DNA from: Hymenobacter jeongseonensis
Lineage (GTDB): Bacteria > Bacteroidota > Bacteroidia > Cytophagales > Hymenobacteraceae
Reading direction: 5' to 3'
DNA: 64,000 nt
Assembly (NCBI RefSeq): GCF_015694725.1
Contig: NZ_JADQDQ010000003.1
Coordinates: 124,001 to 188,000, forward strand
Each line of letters opens with the position of its first letter. Position 1 is the first letter of the stretch. A program made the translations under genes and the position numbers. The notes below the pieces were generated by a model, which did not search any database, was not told where the DNA came from, and saw only the letters and a program-made list of their open reading frames with translations. Positions 7,564-15,358 of the stretch are shown piece by piece.

Positions 7564-8872
7564 ATGCCATTTCCATTTCCGACACTTGCTTGGGCAGCCC
7601 CACGGCTTCAAATGCCTGACTCAGGTCCAGCATCAAATCCTGCGGGTCTTCTACGCCGATGCTGAGGCGAATCATTTGGGGCGTGATGCCCATTTCGCGC
7701 TGCTCGTCCAGCGCAATGTCGGAATGCGTCATGGTGCCGGGGTGCTCGGCCAGGCTCTCGGTGCCGCCCAGGCTCACGGCCAGCTTGATGAGCTTGAGGG
7801 CGTTGAGGAAGCGGAAGGCTTCGGCCTCGCCGCCGCGGATATCAAAGGATATCATGGAGCCGGGGGAGAGGCAGTGGCGGCGGTAAATGTCCTGCTGGGC
7901 CGAGTTGTGTTCGAGGTGGGTCAGGTAGTAGGTGCGCGCCACCAGCGGGTGCTCGCGCAGCCAGTCGGCAATGAGTTGGGCTGATTGCGCCGCGCGCTCC
8001 ATGCGCAATTTCAGGGTTTCGAGGCTGCGCATGAGCATCCAGCCGGTGTTGGGGTCGCACATGGTGCCCATAAAAGTGCGCATGGCCTTGATTTCCTTCA
8101 TCAGGAGCTTGCTGGCCAGGGCCGCCCCGGCAATGAGGTCGGAATGCCCGCCCAGGAACTTGGTGGCCGAGTACAGCACTACGTCGGCGCCGTGCTTGAG
8201 CGGGTGTTGGAATACTGGGCCCAAGAAGGTATTATCGACCACCAGCCGAATGGGGTGTTCGGGCGTGCCGTGCTGGCGCGCCAGGGCAGCGCACGCTTCC
8301 AGGTCCACGAGGTGGTTGGTGGGGTTGGCCGGGGTTTCCACGAATATCATGGCCAAGCGGCCCTGCTCGATGCCCGCCACTTGGGCCGTCAGCTCCTCGG
8401 GCGTGGCCGTGGGCCGGAACCCGACCGCCGTGATGCCGAACTTGGGCAGCACGTTTTTGAGGAAGAAATCGGAGCCGCCGTACACCGGCTCGGAGTGCAG
8501 CACCACATCGCCGGGCTTGAGCAGGGCCAGCAGCGTGGTGCTGATGGCGGCCATGCCACTGGCAAAGCTGGCAGCTTCCTCGGCGCCATCCCAGAGGGTG
8601 AGGCGGTGCTCCAGAATTTCCAGGCTCGGGTTGTTGAGGCGCGAGTAGATGAGGCCCATCTCCTCGTCGGGGTTGGCCTGGCGCAGGCCGTAGGCAAGTT
8701 CGAAGAACGCCTTGCCCTCTTCGGCATTTTTAAAGACGAACGTAGAGGTTTGAAAAATGGGCGGTTTGATGGCGCCTTCGCTCCAGGCTGGTGTGTAGCC
8801 GTAGCTCATCATCAAGCTTTCGGGGCGCAGGGTTTGGCCGCCTATTTGGGCGTGTTCGTGAATGGTAGGCAT
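7562..8872 (-). CDS. cystathionine gamma-synthase family PLP enzyme
   Basis: The 436-residue protein is a Cys/Met-metabolism PLP enzyme of fold type I. Visible signatures are YSRLNNPSLEILE, SFASGMAAIS, SEPVYGGSDFF, VDNTFLGPVFQHPLKHGADVVLYSATKF with the PLP lysine at 238, GTMCDPNTGWMLMRSLETLKLRM and a C-terminal RLSIGVED. The family includes cystathionine gamma-synthase, methionine gamma-lyase and O-acetylhomoserine sulfhydrylase. It is longer than MetB (about 385 residues), with an N-terminal extension and insertions typical of the broad 'cystathionine gamma-synthase family' subgroup, so the exact reaction is left open. A weak -7-like box (TACCTTCA, 8908-8915) lies about 35 bases upstream of the start. 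Confidence 0.9.
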   Translation of the reverse strand: MPTIHEHAQIGGQTLRPESLMMSYGYTPAWSEGAIKPPIFQTSTFVFKNAEEGKAFFELAYGLRQANPDEEMGLIYSRLNNPSLEILEHRLTLWDGAEEAASFASGMAAISTTLLALLKPGDVVLHSEPVYGGSDFFLKNVLPKFGITAVGFRPTATPEELTAQVAGIEQGRLAMIFVETPANPTNHLVDLEACAALARQHGTPEHPIRLVVDNTFLGPVFQHPLKHGADVVLYSATKFLGGHSDLIAGAALASKLLMKEIKAMRTFMGTMCDPNTGWMLMRSLETLKLRMERAAQSAQLIADWLREHPLVARTYYLTHLEHNSAQQDIYRRHCLSPGSMISFDIRGGEAEAFRFLNALKLIKLAVSLGGTESLAEHPGTMTHSDIALDEQREMGITPQMIRLSIGVEDPQDLMLDLSQAFEAVGLPKQVSEMEMA

Positions 8873-8951
8873 GAAAAATGGGTTGGGTGGGAGGGATAAA
8901 CGTGCCGTGAAGGTAAGTTTTTCCGGCAGACCCTAACCTGCGCAACAAAAT

Positions 8952-9461
8952 TCAACCGCTACTTTGAGGCGCATCAGCGTGCGCGATAAAGCGAACGCAA
9001 CTTAATTTCAGGGGTAGATATTGGCCTAAGTAGGCGCTTACATTGAAGCCAAGCTCGCATTCAATTCGCTCTTTAACATCGGCCCGGAAGACGGAAATAA
9101 ATTCTTCCAAATCCTGACGCGCAATGGGTTTAGGTAGGCCTTCTGCTGCCCATTCAGCGTAAAACTGAAAAGTGCCACCATGATTTATGAACGTGAACAG
9201 GTCTTTTTCCTCCGCGTCCATGCAATCATAATGAAAGTCGGTTTGCAAACCGGTTTCAAGCCAATCGTTCAGTTGCATCGCCAATTCTCCCACATTCCAA
9301 CCGCCTTCGGCCAGTACGAGGTGGCGTTTAATGAAGAACTCAAAATCACCGCTAAAACTTCGAAAGGCCCATATTCCCATGGGGTGCTTGTGTAACTCTT
9401 TCTCCTTAAGGTAGTCTTGAGGGGAATTGGTTTCGAGAGGCCCTATTTTATAAGTTAGCAT
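8952..9461 (-). CDS. hypothetical protein
   Basis: I take the start at MLTYKIGPLETN, giving 169 residues; the open frame extends 25 codons further without protein-like character. The sequence is soluble and rich in aromatic and acidic residues (GIWAFRSFSGDFEFFIKRHLVL, WNVGELAMQLNDWLETG, HYDCMDAEEKDLFTFI). It looks like a small immunity- or DUF-type cytosolic protein, but I do not recognise the family. Base composition is more AT-rich than the flanking enzyme gene, consistent with an accessory gene. No partner toxin gene is visible next to it. Confidence 0.65.
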   Translation of the reverse strand: MLTYKIGPLETNSPQDYLKEKELHKHPMGIWAFRSFSGDFEFFIKRHLVLAEGGWNVGELAMQLNDWLETGLQTDFHYDCMDAEEKDLFTFINHGGTFQFYAEWAAEGLPKPIARQDLEEFISVFRADVKERIECELGFNVSAYLGQYLPLKLSCVRFIAHADAPQSSG

Positions 9462-9518
9462 AATTGCGTTAGGAGCAATTCTTTTAAGAAAGCTTAATTG
9501 ACAGGGGAAATGGCAGAA

Positions 9519-9554
9519 AAAAAGCCTTCCCGTCATGCAACGGGAAGGCTTTTT
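9519..9554 (-). terminator. terminator of the DUF58 operon
   Basis: A 14-bp stem (9519-9532 / 9541-9554) with an 8-base loop is followed on the minus strand by a T7 run. It lies 28 bases past the stop of the 56-residue gene. It could also work on the plus strand. Confidence 0.85.
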
Positions 9555-9582
9555 AAAGTTTCCAAGTAATTAAAAATAGAAC

Positions 9583-9753
9583 TCAACTGCGCGGGCGCCG
9601 CAGGCGGTAGGAGTCTACCTGCTGCCGCAATACGGCCAGCAAGCTTCCGTAGCGCTGCTGTGCTTCTTTTTGACGCTCAATGACTTGAAGGCGAGTATTG
9701 ATTAAGTCAGAAAAGTCCTCGATGGAGTAGGAACGTTTGGGCGCGCTGGACAC
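9583..9753 (-). CDS. small 56-residue hypothetical protein
   Basis: A GTG-started frame encodes 56 residues beginning MSSAPKRSYSIEDFSDL. It is charged and helical (INTRLQVIERQKEAQQRYGSLLAVLRQQ), probably a short coiled coil, with a basic tail RLRRPRS. An in-frame stop two codons before the GTG fixes the start. It has the codon composition of real genes here, lies 63 bases after the four-helix membrane protein on the same strand, and is followed by a good terminator, so I take it as the last gene of the DUF58 operon. No function is known. Confidence 0.55.
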   Translation of the reverse strand: MSSAPKRSYSIEDFSDLINTRLQVIERQKEAQQRYGSLLAVLRQQVDSYRLRRPRS

Positions 9754-9816
9754 GAGTTAAAAACTATAGCTATAAACAAGCAGATGCGACGGAGAAGCAG
9801 GATTCGAACTTAGCAC

Positions 9817-10281
9817 TTAAAAACGAAATAACGGCCGCGCCGGATTCCAGATGCCCCACGGAATCATGAGCAGCACCAGGAGCAGGGCAATACCGAAGTA
9901 AGTGAACGCCTTTTTGTGCTTGAGGGTGTCGTTGCTGGCTTTCTTGGAAAGGCTGCGGCCCACCTGCGCCAGCACCGCGGCCAGAATCATCACCACCACG
10001 TGCTCCATGCCGAAGAAACGGGCCGTGGGGTCTTTCATGGCGCCGGCTTGCTTCATGGCGTTCAGGCCCCAGGGGCTGAGGCCGAAGTAGAGGCCCAGGC
10101 CCAGCAATACTTGCAAGTGCATCGAGCCTACAAAGCTGGCGCCCATGCCGTTGTCGGCGCCCACGTAGCGGCGGCAGCCGGTCCAGCCCACGTAGGCGCG
10201 GTAGATGGCGATGAGGCCGAAAACGAGCACGAGCCAGCGGGACCAGGAGTGCAAAGCGAGGAGTACAGAGTATGCCGACAT
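9817..10281 (-). CDS. four-helix inner-membrane protein
   Basis: The start MSAYSVLLALHSW gives 154 residues. Hydrophobic segments at about 12-32, 50-68, 92-108 and 125-144 predict four transmembrane helices. One histidine sits in or near each of the first three (His11, His55, His94), a pattern compatible with, but not proof of, haem binding; related Bacteroidota proteins are sometimes labelled cytochrome b-like. It is the fourth gene of a minus-strand run beginning with DUF58, 56 bases after a small paralogous membrane protein. Function unknown. Confidence 0.75.
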   Translation of the reverse strand: MSAYSVLLALHSWSRWLVLVFGLIAIYRAYVGWTGCRRYVGADNGMGASFVGSMHLQVLLGLGLYFGLSPWGLNAMKQAGAMKDPTARFFGMEHVVVMILAAVLAQVGRSLSKKASNDTLKHKKAFTYFGIALLLVLLMIPWGIWNPARPLFRF

Positions 10282-10337
10282 GAAGGGGAAAAAGGGTGAA
10301 GAAGAAGGTGAATCCGCCCGTTGCCAAAGAAATGGAC

Positions 10338-10535
10338 TCAGGCTAATGGCTCCGCGACCAGCTTTTTCTTGTCGCGATGCACCACGAACATAATCACGAA
10401 AAGGGAAACGTAGGGCAAAGCACACCCCACGCCAAACCAACGCCAGAAGGACCGTTCGTGGCTGTAGGCCATAAAAGCCGTCATCAGCGGCATGAAAAAG
10501 ATGGGGCCCAGAATGGCAATGAGAACTTCAATCAT
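10338..10535 (-). CDS. small two-helix membrane protein, paralogue A
   Basis: A 65-residue protein with two hydrophobic helices (about 4-22 and 34-52) separated by AYSHERSFWRWFG, ending in a basic/acidic tail HRDKKKL. It is clearly related to the next gene upstream (10618-10833): both share SFWRW[FY]G followed by a Leu/Pro/Phe helix and the same length. This is a local duplication within the DUF58 operon. The topology suggests an inner-membrane subunit; no enzymatic residue is visible. Confidence 0.75.
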   Translation of the reverse strand: MIEVLIAILGPIFFMPLMTAFMAYSHERSFWRWFGVGCALPYVSLFVIMFVVHRDKKKLVAEPLA

Positions 10536-10617
10536 AAAAAGCAGGGACCAGCCAAGGCTAGCCGCGGCAAAATTACGCCCTACTTGGGGCTGAAATCCGC
10601 CTGGCTGCGGCGCCTGC

Positions 10618-10833
10618 TCAGGGCTTCGGCAATTTGGGATTGGCCTTTTCCTCGGCCAGCTGGCTCCGGATGGCCACGAAAATGGCCACGAACATTGAAA
10701 AGAAGGGGAGTAGCAGCCCCAAGCCGTACCAGCGCCAGAACGACCGGCCGTAGCTCGCAGCTATGTAGCCCGTGATGGGGGCAAACAGCACCACGGCGCC
10801 CACCAGCACCAGCGTAATTTCCAGAAATGGCAT
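10618..10833 (-). CDS. small two-helix membrane protein, paralogue B
   Basis: A 71-residue protein with the same plan as its neighbour at 10338-10535: a first helix LEITLVLVGAVVLFAPITGYIA, the shared turn YGRSFWRWYGLG, a second helix, then a charged tail (RSQLAEEKANPKL). It begins 35 bases after the DUF58 stop, so it is probably co-transcribed. The conserved SFWRW loop is likely at the membrane surface. No known family was recognised. Confidence 0.75.
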   Translation of the reverse strand: MPFLEITLVLVGAVVLFAPITGYIAASYGRSFWRWYGLGLLLPFFSMFVAIFVAIRSQLAEEKANPKLPKP

Positions 10834-10868
10834 GCGGGTTTTCGAATAGTGAGTTAGAAAACAGCTGC

Positions 10869-11786
10869 TTACCGGACTTTGCCGCGCTTCACCAAGTAAG
10901 CATACAGGACTTTCTCAAACGGTTCGCGCACATCAACCGGCACAAAATCGATGCGTAGCTGCCCGCAGCGCAGGGCCAGCTCCTGCTCATAGGCCGTCAT
11001 AGCGGCTTGGTATTGCGCTTTGATTTGCGAAGGCTGCAACTTGATTTCCAGCCCGGTTTCCACGTCTTCGAAGATGTAGGGCCGCTCGGTAAATTCGAAA
11101 TTGGCTTCCGTGGAACGGTCGAGCACGTGGAAGATAAGCACTTCGTGGTGCTGGTGCTTGAGGTGCTGCAAGGCCGCCAGGGCGGCGTCCTGCTCGGCGG
11201 CGCTGCGGCCCAGCATGTCGCTGAACAGGATGACGAGCGAGCGTTTGGGAATCTGCTGGGCGATGGCGTGCACGGTGCCGGCCACGTCGGTGCCGCGTCC
11301 GGTTTTGGGTGCCGGCGGGCGCTCCAGCAGTTGCTGCAAGGCCAGGAGCAAGGTGTGGCGGTGGGTGCTGGTGGAGCGCACGGGCGTTTGCAACTCCACG
11401 GTGTCGGCAAAGGTGACGAGGCCCACGGCGTCGCGCTGGCGGGTGAGCAAGGTGGTGAGGGCCGCCGCTGCCAAGATGCTGAATTTAAGCTTGTCGTAGC
11501 CCGGCGCGGGGTAGTACATGCTGGGGCTCACATCTAGCAGAATGTGGGCGCGCAGGTTGGTTTCCTCCTCGTAGCGCTTTACGAACAGCTTGTCGGTGCG
11601 GGCAAAAACCTTCCAATCGATGTGGCGCGTGCTCTCGCCGGGGTTGTAGAGGCGGTGCTCCGAAAATTCCACCGAGAACCCGTGGTACGGCGACTGGTGC
11701 AGGCCGGTGATGAAGCCATCAACCAATTGGCGCGCCAAAAACTCGAGGTTTTCAAACGAACGGATGGCGGCAAGGTCGAGTGGCAT
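10869..11786 (-). CDS. DUF58 domain protein (MoxR-associated, vWA-like)
   Basis: The 305-residue protein carries the DUF58 signature YNPGESTRHIDWKVFART (47-64), followed by a von Willebrand A-like fold with the metal-site motif DVSPSM (85-90) and SDMLG later. DUF58 proteins usually work with MoxR AAA+ ATPases in maturation or envelope-stress roles; no moxR is in this window. It heads a minus-strand operon with two paralogous small membrane proteins, a four-helix protein and a 56-residue protein. A second DUF58 gene lies at 52367 in a Bat cluster, so the two are paralogues in different contexts. Confidence 0.9.
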   Translation of the reverse strand: MPLDLAAIRSFENLEFLARQLVDGFITGLHQSPYHGFSVEFSEHRLYNPGESTRHIDWKVFARTDKLFVKRYEEETNLRAHILLDVSPSMYYPAPGYDKLKFSILAAAALTTLLTRQRDAVGLVTFADTVELQTPVRSTSTHRHTLLLALQQLLERPPAPKTGRGTDVAGTVHAIAQQIPKRSLVILFSDMLGRSAAEQDAALAALQHLKHQHHEVLIFHVLDRSTEANFEFTERPYIFEDVETGLEIKLQPSQIKAQYQAAMTAYEQELALRCGQLRIDFVPVDVREPFEKVLYAYLVKRGKVR

Positions 11787-12047
11787 GGGGCAGGGTTTAA
11801 AGCATAAAGAACGGCACTCGAATTCGCACGCTGCAACGAAGCAGTTGGAGGCGCAGGTTCAGCGTATCAAAATAGCGAGCCACGAGACGCCGATGCGCTT
11901 GCCAACGGCGGCTGTGCGGTTCATTCCAAAGTTTAATTAGTAAACCCGACTGCTACGGCGGTGTTTTTCTTTGCCCAGACATTCGTAAGTTAGGCCTTTC
12001 AATCAACCACCCGACTTTATTTTCCACTCATACCCCCTCCCATTCCC

Positions 12048-12416
12048 GTGGACGACCGTCACGACCAGGAAGAAATTTATTCCCAACGTATAAAAGCCGG
12101 TAAGCGCACGTACTTCTTCGACGTGAAAGCCACCCGCGGTCAGGATTACTACCTGACCATCACCGAGAGCAAGCGCCGCCAGAACAGCGACGACTCGGTT
12201 TCCTACGAAAAGCACAAAATCTTTCTCTACAAGGAAGATTTTCTCAAATTCGTAGATGCCCTGCAGGACGCCGTAGAATACGTTCGGGAGGAATTGCTGA
12301 CGCCGGAGGAAGTGGCTGAACTCGACCGCCCGCGGGACTTCGACGACCGGGACCGGCCCCGCCAAGAGTTCGAGCGCCCGGCTTTCGACCCCAACAAGAG
12401 CGAGGAGAACTACTAA
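12048..12416 (+). CDS. DUF3276 / PUR-alpha-like nucleic-acid-binding protein
   Basis: A 122-residue protein with a GTG start. The core IYSQRIKAGKRTYFFDVKATRGQDYYLTITESKR followed by KIFLYKEDFLKFVDAL matches the single PUR repeat of the Bacteroidota/spirochaete PUR family (DUF3276). It dimerises to bind single-stranded DNA or RNA in known members. The C-terminus is an acidic/Arg-rich disordered tail (DRPRDFDDRDRPRQEF). A strong terminator follows. It is a hallmark gene of Bacteroidota. Confidence 0.9.
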   Translation: MDDRHDQEEIYSQRIKAGKRTYFFDVKATRGQDYYLTITESKRRQNSDDSVSYEKHKIFLYKEDFLKFVDALQDAVEYVREELLTPEEVAELDRPRDFDDRDRPRQEFERPAFDPNKSEENY

Positions 12417-12436
12417 TTTCTGGACCGATACCCGCC

Positions 12437-12475
12437 AACGGCGCGCGCGGATGCAAGTCCGTGCGCGCCGTTTTT
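12437..12475 (+). terminator. terminator of the DUF3276 gene
   Basis: A 15-bp GC-rich stem (12437-12451 / 12458-12472, one mismatch) with a 6-base loop is followed by T5. It starts 20 bases after the stop. Confidence 0.85.
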
Positions 12476-12562
12476 GGTGTAGCCCGAAGCACCCGTTTGG
12501 GGTATTGGGGCACGAAATCGGACCGAGTGGCGCAAACGGCGTGCTACGCTTGCGCGTCTGTG

Positions 12563-12570
12563 TACCTTTG
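12563..12570 (+). promoter_or_regulatory. -7 box of the ychF promoter
   Basis: TACCTTTG is an exact match to the Bacteroidota -7 consensus TAnnTTTG and is followed by cggcc, as at several starts in this window. It predicts a leader of about 50 bases before ychF. No convincing -33 TTTG was found. Confidence 0.45.
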
Positions 12571-12624
12571 CGGCCGAATTGCCAGCAATTCGCTCACTCA
12601 CTTTGTCACTCATTCACTCCCACT

Positions 12625-13725
12625 ATGGGCCTCCGCTGCGGTATCGTCGGCTTGCCGAACGTCGGTAAATCCACTCTTTTCAACGCGCTTTCGAACGCCA
12701 AGGCCGAATCGGCCAACTACCCTTTTTGCACCATCGAGCCCAACGTGGGCGTGATTACGGTGCCCGATGAGCGGCTCCAGATTCTGGAAGGCCTGGTGAA
12801 CCCCAAGCGCGTGCTGCCCACCATCATCGAGTTTGTCGACATTGCCGGTCTTGTGAAAGGCGCCAGCAAGGGCGAAGGCCTGGGCAATAAGTTTCTGGCC
12901 AACATTCGCGAGGTCGACGCCATTATCCACGTAGTGCGCTGCTTCGACGACCCCAACATCGTGCACGTAGCTGGCGGCGTGGACCCGGTTTTTGATAAGG
13001 ACGTTATCGACACCGAGCTGCAAATCAAGGATTTGGAGAGCGTTGATAAGAAACTGGTGAAATCGGAGCGCAGCGCCAAGGGCGGCGATGCCGTGGCCAA
13101 GAAGGAAGTGGCCGTGCTCCAGCGCTTCAAAGACGCCTTGGAGGCTGGCCAGAACGCCCGCGCCATCCAGGCTACGCCGGATGAGCTGGAGGCCGTGGCC
13201 GATTTGCAGCTGCTCACCATCAAGCCCGTGATTTACGTGGCCAACGTGGACGAAGCCAGCATTGCCAGCAACGGCAACAACCACGTAACCGCCCTGCGCG
13301 AGCACGTGAAAGCTGAAGGTGCCCAAGTCGTACTCGTTTCGGCCGCCATCGAAGCGCAGATTGCCGAAATGGAAGACCCCGAGGAAAAAGCCATGTTCCT
13401 GGGCGAATACGGCCTCACCGAGTCGGGCCTGAACAAGCTAATCCGGGCCAGCTACGAACTGTTGAACCTGATTACCTACTTCACCGCCGGCGTGCAGGAA
13501 GTGCGCGCTTGGACCATTCACCGCGGCGACAAAGCGCCCGCCGCGGCCGGTGTTATTCACTCCGATTTCGAGAAAGGCTTCATCCGCGCCGAGGTTATCA
13601 AGCTGCCGGATTACCAGGAATACAAGACTGAAGTAAAAATCAAAGAAGCCGGCAAAATGTCGGTTGAAGGCAAAGACTACGTGGTGCAGGACGGTGACAT
13701 CATGCACTTCCGCTTCAACGTGTAA
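12625..13725 (+). CDS. ychF: redox-regulated ATPase YchF
   Basis: Starting at MGLRCGIVGLPNVGKST, the protein has 366 residues, the usual YchF length. G1 (GLPNVGKS, 9-16), DIAGLVKGASKGEGLGN (G3), a helical domain in the middle and the C-terminal TGS domain (about 280-363) ending FRFNV are all visible. YchF is a universally conserved P-loop protein of the Obg family that prefers ATP, binds ribosomes and is involved in translation and oxidative-stress control. An upstream open extension is rejected because the -7 box lies inside it. Confidence 0.96.
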   Translation: MGLRCGIVGLPNVGKSTLFNALSNAKAESANYPFCTIEPNVGVITVPDERLQILEGLVNPKRVLPTIIEFVDIAGLVKGASKGEGLGNKFLANIREVDAIIHVVRCFDDPNIVHVAGGVDPVFDKDVIDTELQIKDLESVDKKLVKSERSAKGGDAVAKKEVAVLQRFKDALEAGQNARAIQATPDELEAVADLQLLTIKPVIYVANVDEASIASNGNNHVTALREHVKAEGAQVVLVSAAIEAQIAEMEDPEEKAMFLGEYGLTESGLNKLIRASYELLNLITYFTAGVQEVRAWTIHRGDKAPAAAGVIHSDFEKGFIRAEVIKLPDYQEYKTEVKIKEAGKMSVEGKDYVVQDGDIMHFRFNV

Positions 13726-13736
13726 GTGTTAATTCA

Positions 13737-13796
13737 CCGGATTAGCCCAACAAAAAAGCCGCTCAATCGAGCGGCTTTTTTGTTGGGCTAATCCGG
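13737..13796. terminator. bidirectional terminator between ychF and the M48 pair
   Basis: Perfect 28-bp arms (13737-13764 / 13769-13796) with a 4-base loop contain an A6/T6 block outside a GC core. It serves ychF on the plus strand and the M48 gene on the minus strand. Confidence 0.93.
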
Positions 13797-13840
13797 TCAA
13801 CGGAGTTTTCGAACTCCTAAAAGGCTTCTAAAAGGGCAGC

Positions 13841-15244
13841 TTATTTGCCTACTGATTTATACAGCATGCCTTTGCTTAAACGGGTGGTGCGCTGCATGCC
13901 GTTGAGAATGGCCAATTCCTCGTGGCGGCTGGCAGCCACACCGTTGGCAGTCAGGGCCTGAGCAAGGGTTTGGTTGCCGGTGGCCGTTTTGATGCGGATG
14001 CGTTGCGACTGGCGGTTGAGCTTATTAGCATCGGTCAGGCGGGCAAAACCTTGGGCTACGCGGGAAAAAGTGCTGGAGTAAGTCGAGAAAGAAGCCGGCG
14101 CGGTGAGGCCCACGATGCCGTAGTAATTGCTGCCGTCCTGAATGACGTGGGCAAGTACGCGGGCACCGGCTTGGTCTTGTTGGGCTGCCTGGTCGCCTTG
14201 CATCACCACGGCCGGGAAACCGTTTACCGTGGTGCGCTGGGCATTGGCCGATTGCAGGCCAATGGCCTTGGCTAGGCCTTGGGCGGCCTCATCGAGCGAA
14301 TTGCCGCCGGCCGGAATGAGAACCACCATGGCTTTGCCGTTGGGCTCGCCCATCTGAAATTGCGTGGGCGAGTTCAGCGTCTTCCAACCCGAGGGGACGG
14401 GCATACGGAACTTCAAATCAGGATGATAGAAGACGCCGCCTTCTACAAAGCCCTGGCGCGGGTCCTCGCCGTAGGGCAGGCCATCAATCATGCGCAGGTA
14501 AGAATCGCGGCCAATGGCAAGCTGCCGGCCACCCGCGTTTTGCTTGGCCTGGGCGGCCAGGCTTTTCACCGTGGTGTAGCGGTCGGCCGAGTTGGGGTGC
14601 GAGGAAAGGAAAGTGGGTATTCCAGTGGAGCCGCTGGCCTGCTCGTTGCGTTGCAGGGTTTGGAAGAAGTCAGCCATCTGGCTGGCATCGTAGCCAATTT
14701 TGGTGGAATATTTTACCCCCAATTGGTCCGACTCCCGCTCGTCGTCGCGGCCGTACTTGAGCATGCCCAGGCCCACGCCCTGCTGCACCAGTCCGCCCAC
14801 CGACTGCATCACGCGCGGGGCCACAATGGAGCCCAGCAACAGGCCAATGCCCGCCACCGTGGAGCGCCGCTGCTGGCTCTGCCCGTGCTTGGCCGTGATG
14901 TGGCCCAGCTCGTGGCCGAGCACACCGGCAAACTGGGCCTCGCTGTTGAAGTGGGCCATGATGCCGCGCGTGAAGTACACGTGGCCATCGGGCGTGGCGA
15001 AGGCGTTGATAACAGGCGAATCGACGATGGTGAAACCGTAGTCGCCGGGGCGGTCCGAAACCTTGTTCATCTGCTGGCCTTTGGTGTCAATCAGGCGTTG
15101 CAAAGTCGGGTTGTTGTACAGGCCAAATTGAGCCAAGACTTGTGGGTCGGGCTTGGGGCCTTGGGTGGGGCTGGTGGGAATGGCGCTGACCAGCGTGAGT
15201 GGCAAGAGCAGCGCGGCACCGGTACGCAGGAAGGAGAAGTTCAT
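13841..15244 (-). CDS. M48 family metalloprotease, exported
   Basis: The 467-residue protein has a signal peptide (MNFSFLRTGAALLLPLTL), an M48 peptidase domain with the zinc motif HELGH (111-115), and a presumed third ligand in the DDERESD segment (167-173). A C-terminal region of about 200 residues follows, unrelated to the peptidase, ending in a LysM-like stretch (QTLAQALTANGVA...LAILNGM). The plan resembles the periplasmic BepA (YfgC) group that controls outer-membrane protein quality. A close paralogue lies directly upstream (15359-16819), about 115 bases away on the same strand, and differs mainly in being a lipoprotein. Confidence 0.9.
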   Translation of the reverse strand: MNFSFLRTGAALLLPLTLVSAIPTSPTQGPKPDPQVLAQFGLYNNPTLQRLIDTKGQQMNKVSDRPGDYGFTIVDSPVINAFATPDGHVYFTRGIMAHFNSEAQFAGVLGHELGHITAKHGQSQQRRSTVAGIGLLLGSIVAPRVMQSVGGLVQQGVGLGMLKYGRDDERESDQLGVKYSTKIGYDASQMADFFQTLQRNEQASGSTGIPTFLSSHPNSADRYTTVKSLAAQAKQNAGGRQLAIGRDSYLRMIDGLPYGEDPRQGFVEGGVFYHPDLKFRMPVPSGWKTLNSPTQFQMGEPNGKAMVVLIPAGGNSLDEAAQGLAKAIGLQSANAQRTTVNGFPAVVMQGDQAAQQDQAGARVLAHVIQDGSNYYGIVGLTAPASFSTYSSTFSRVAQGFARLTDANKLNRQSQRIRIKTATGNQTLAQALTANGVAASRHEELAILNGMQRTTRLSKGMLYKSVGK

Positions 15245-15358
15245 TTTCGAAAAAAGCTAAATGTATCGCGTGAGCTGCGACGGCTGGGCTTGCAAACGCA
15301 ACACTGCAATCAGGGTTGCGGAGCAAGCTTGCTTCCGCTTAAACCAACATAATGCCAG

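Noticed and set aside
14279..15352. Long plus-strand open frame antisense to the first M48 gene
   Set aside because: Overlaps a well-supported protease gene completely and has no recognisable domain; typical of high-GC antisense frames.
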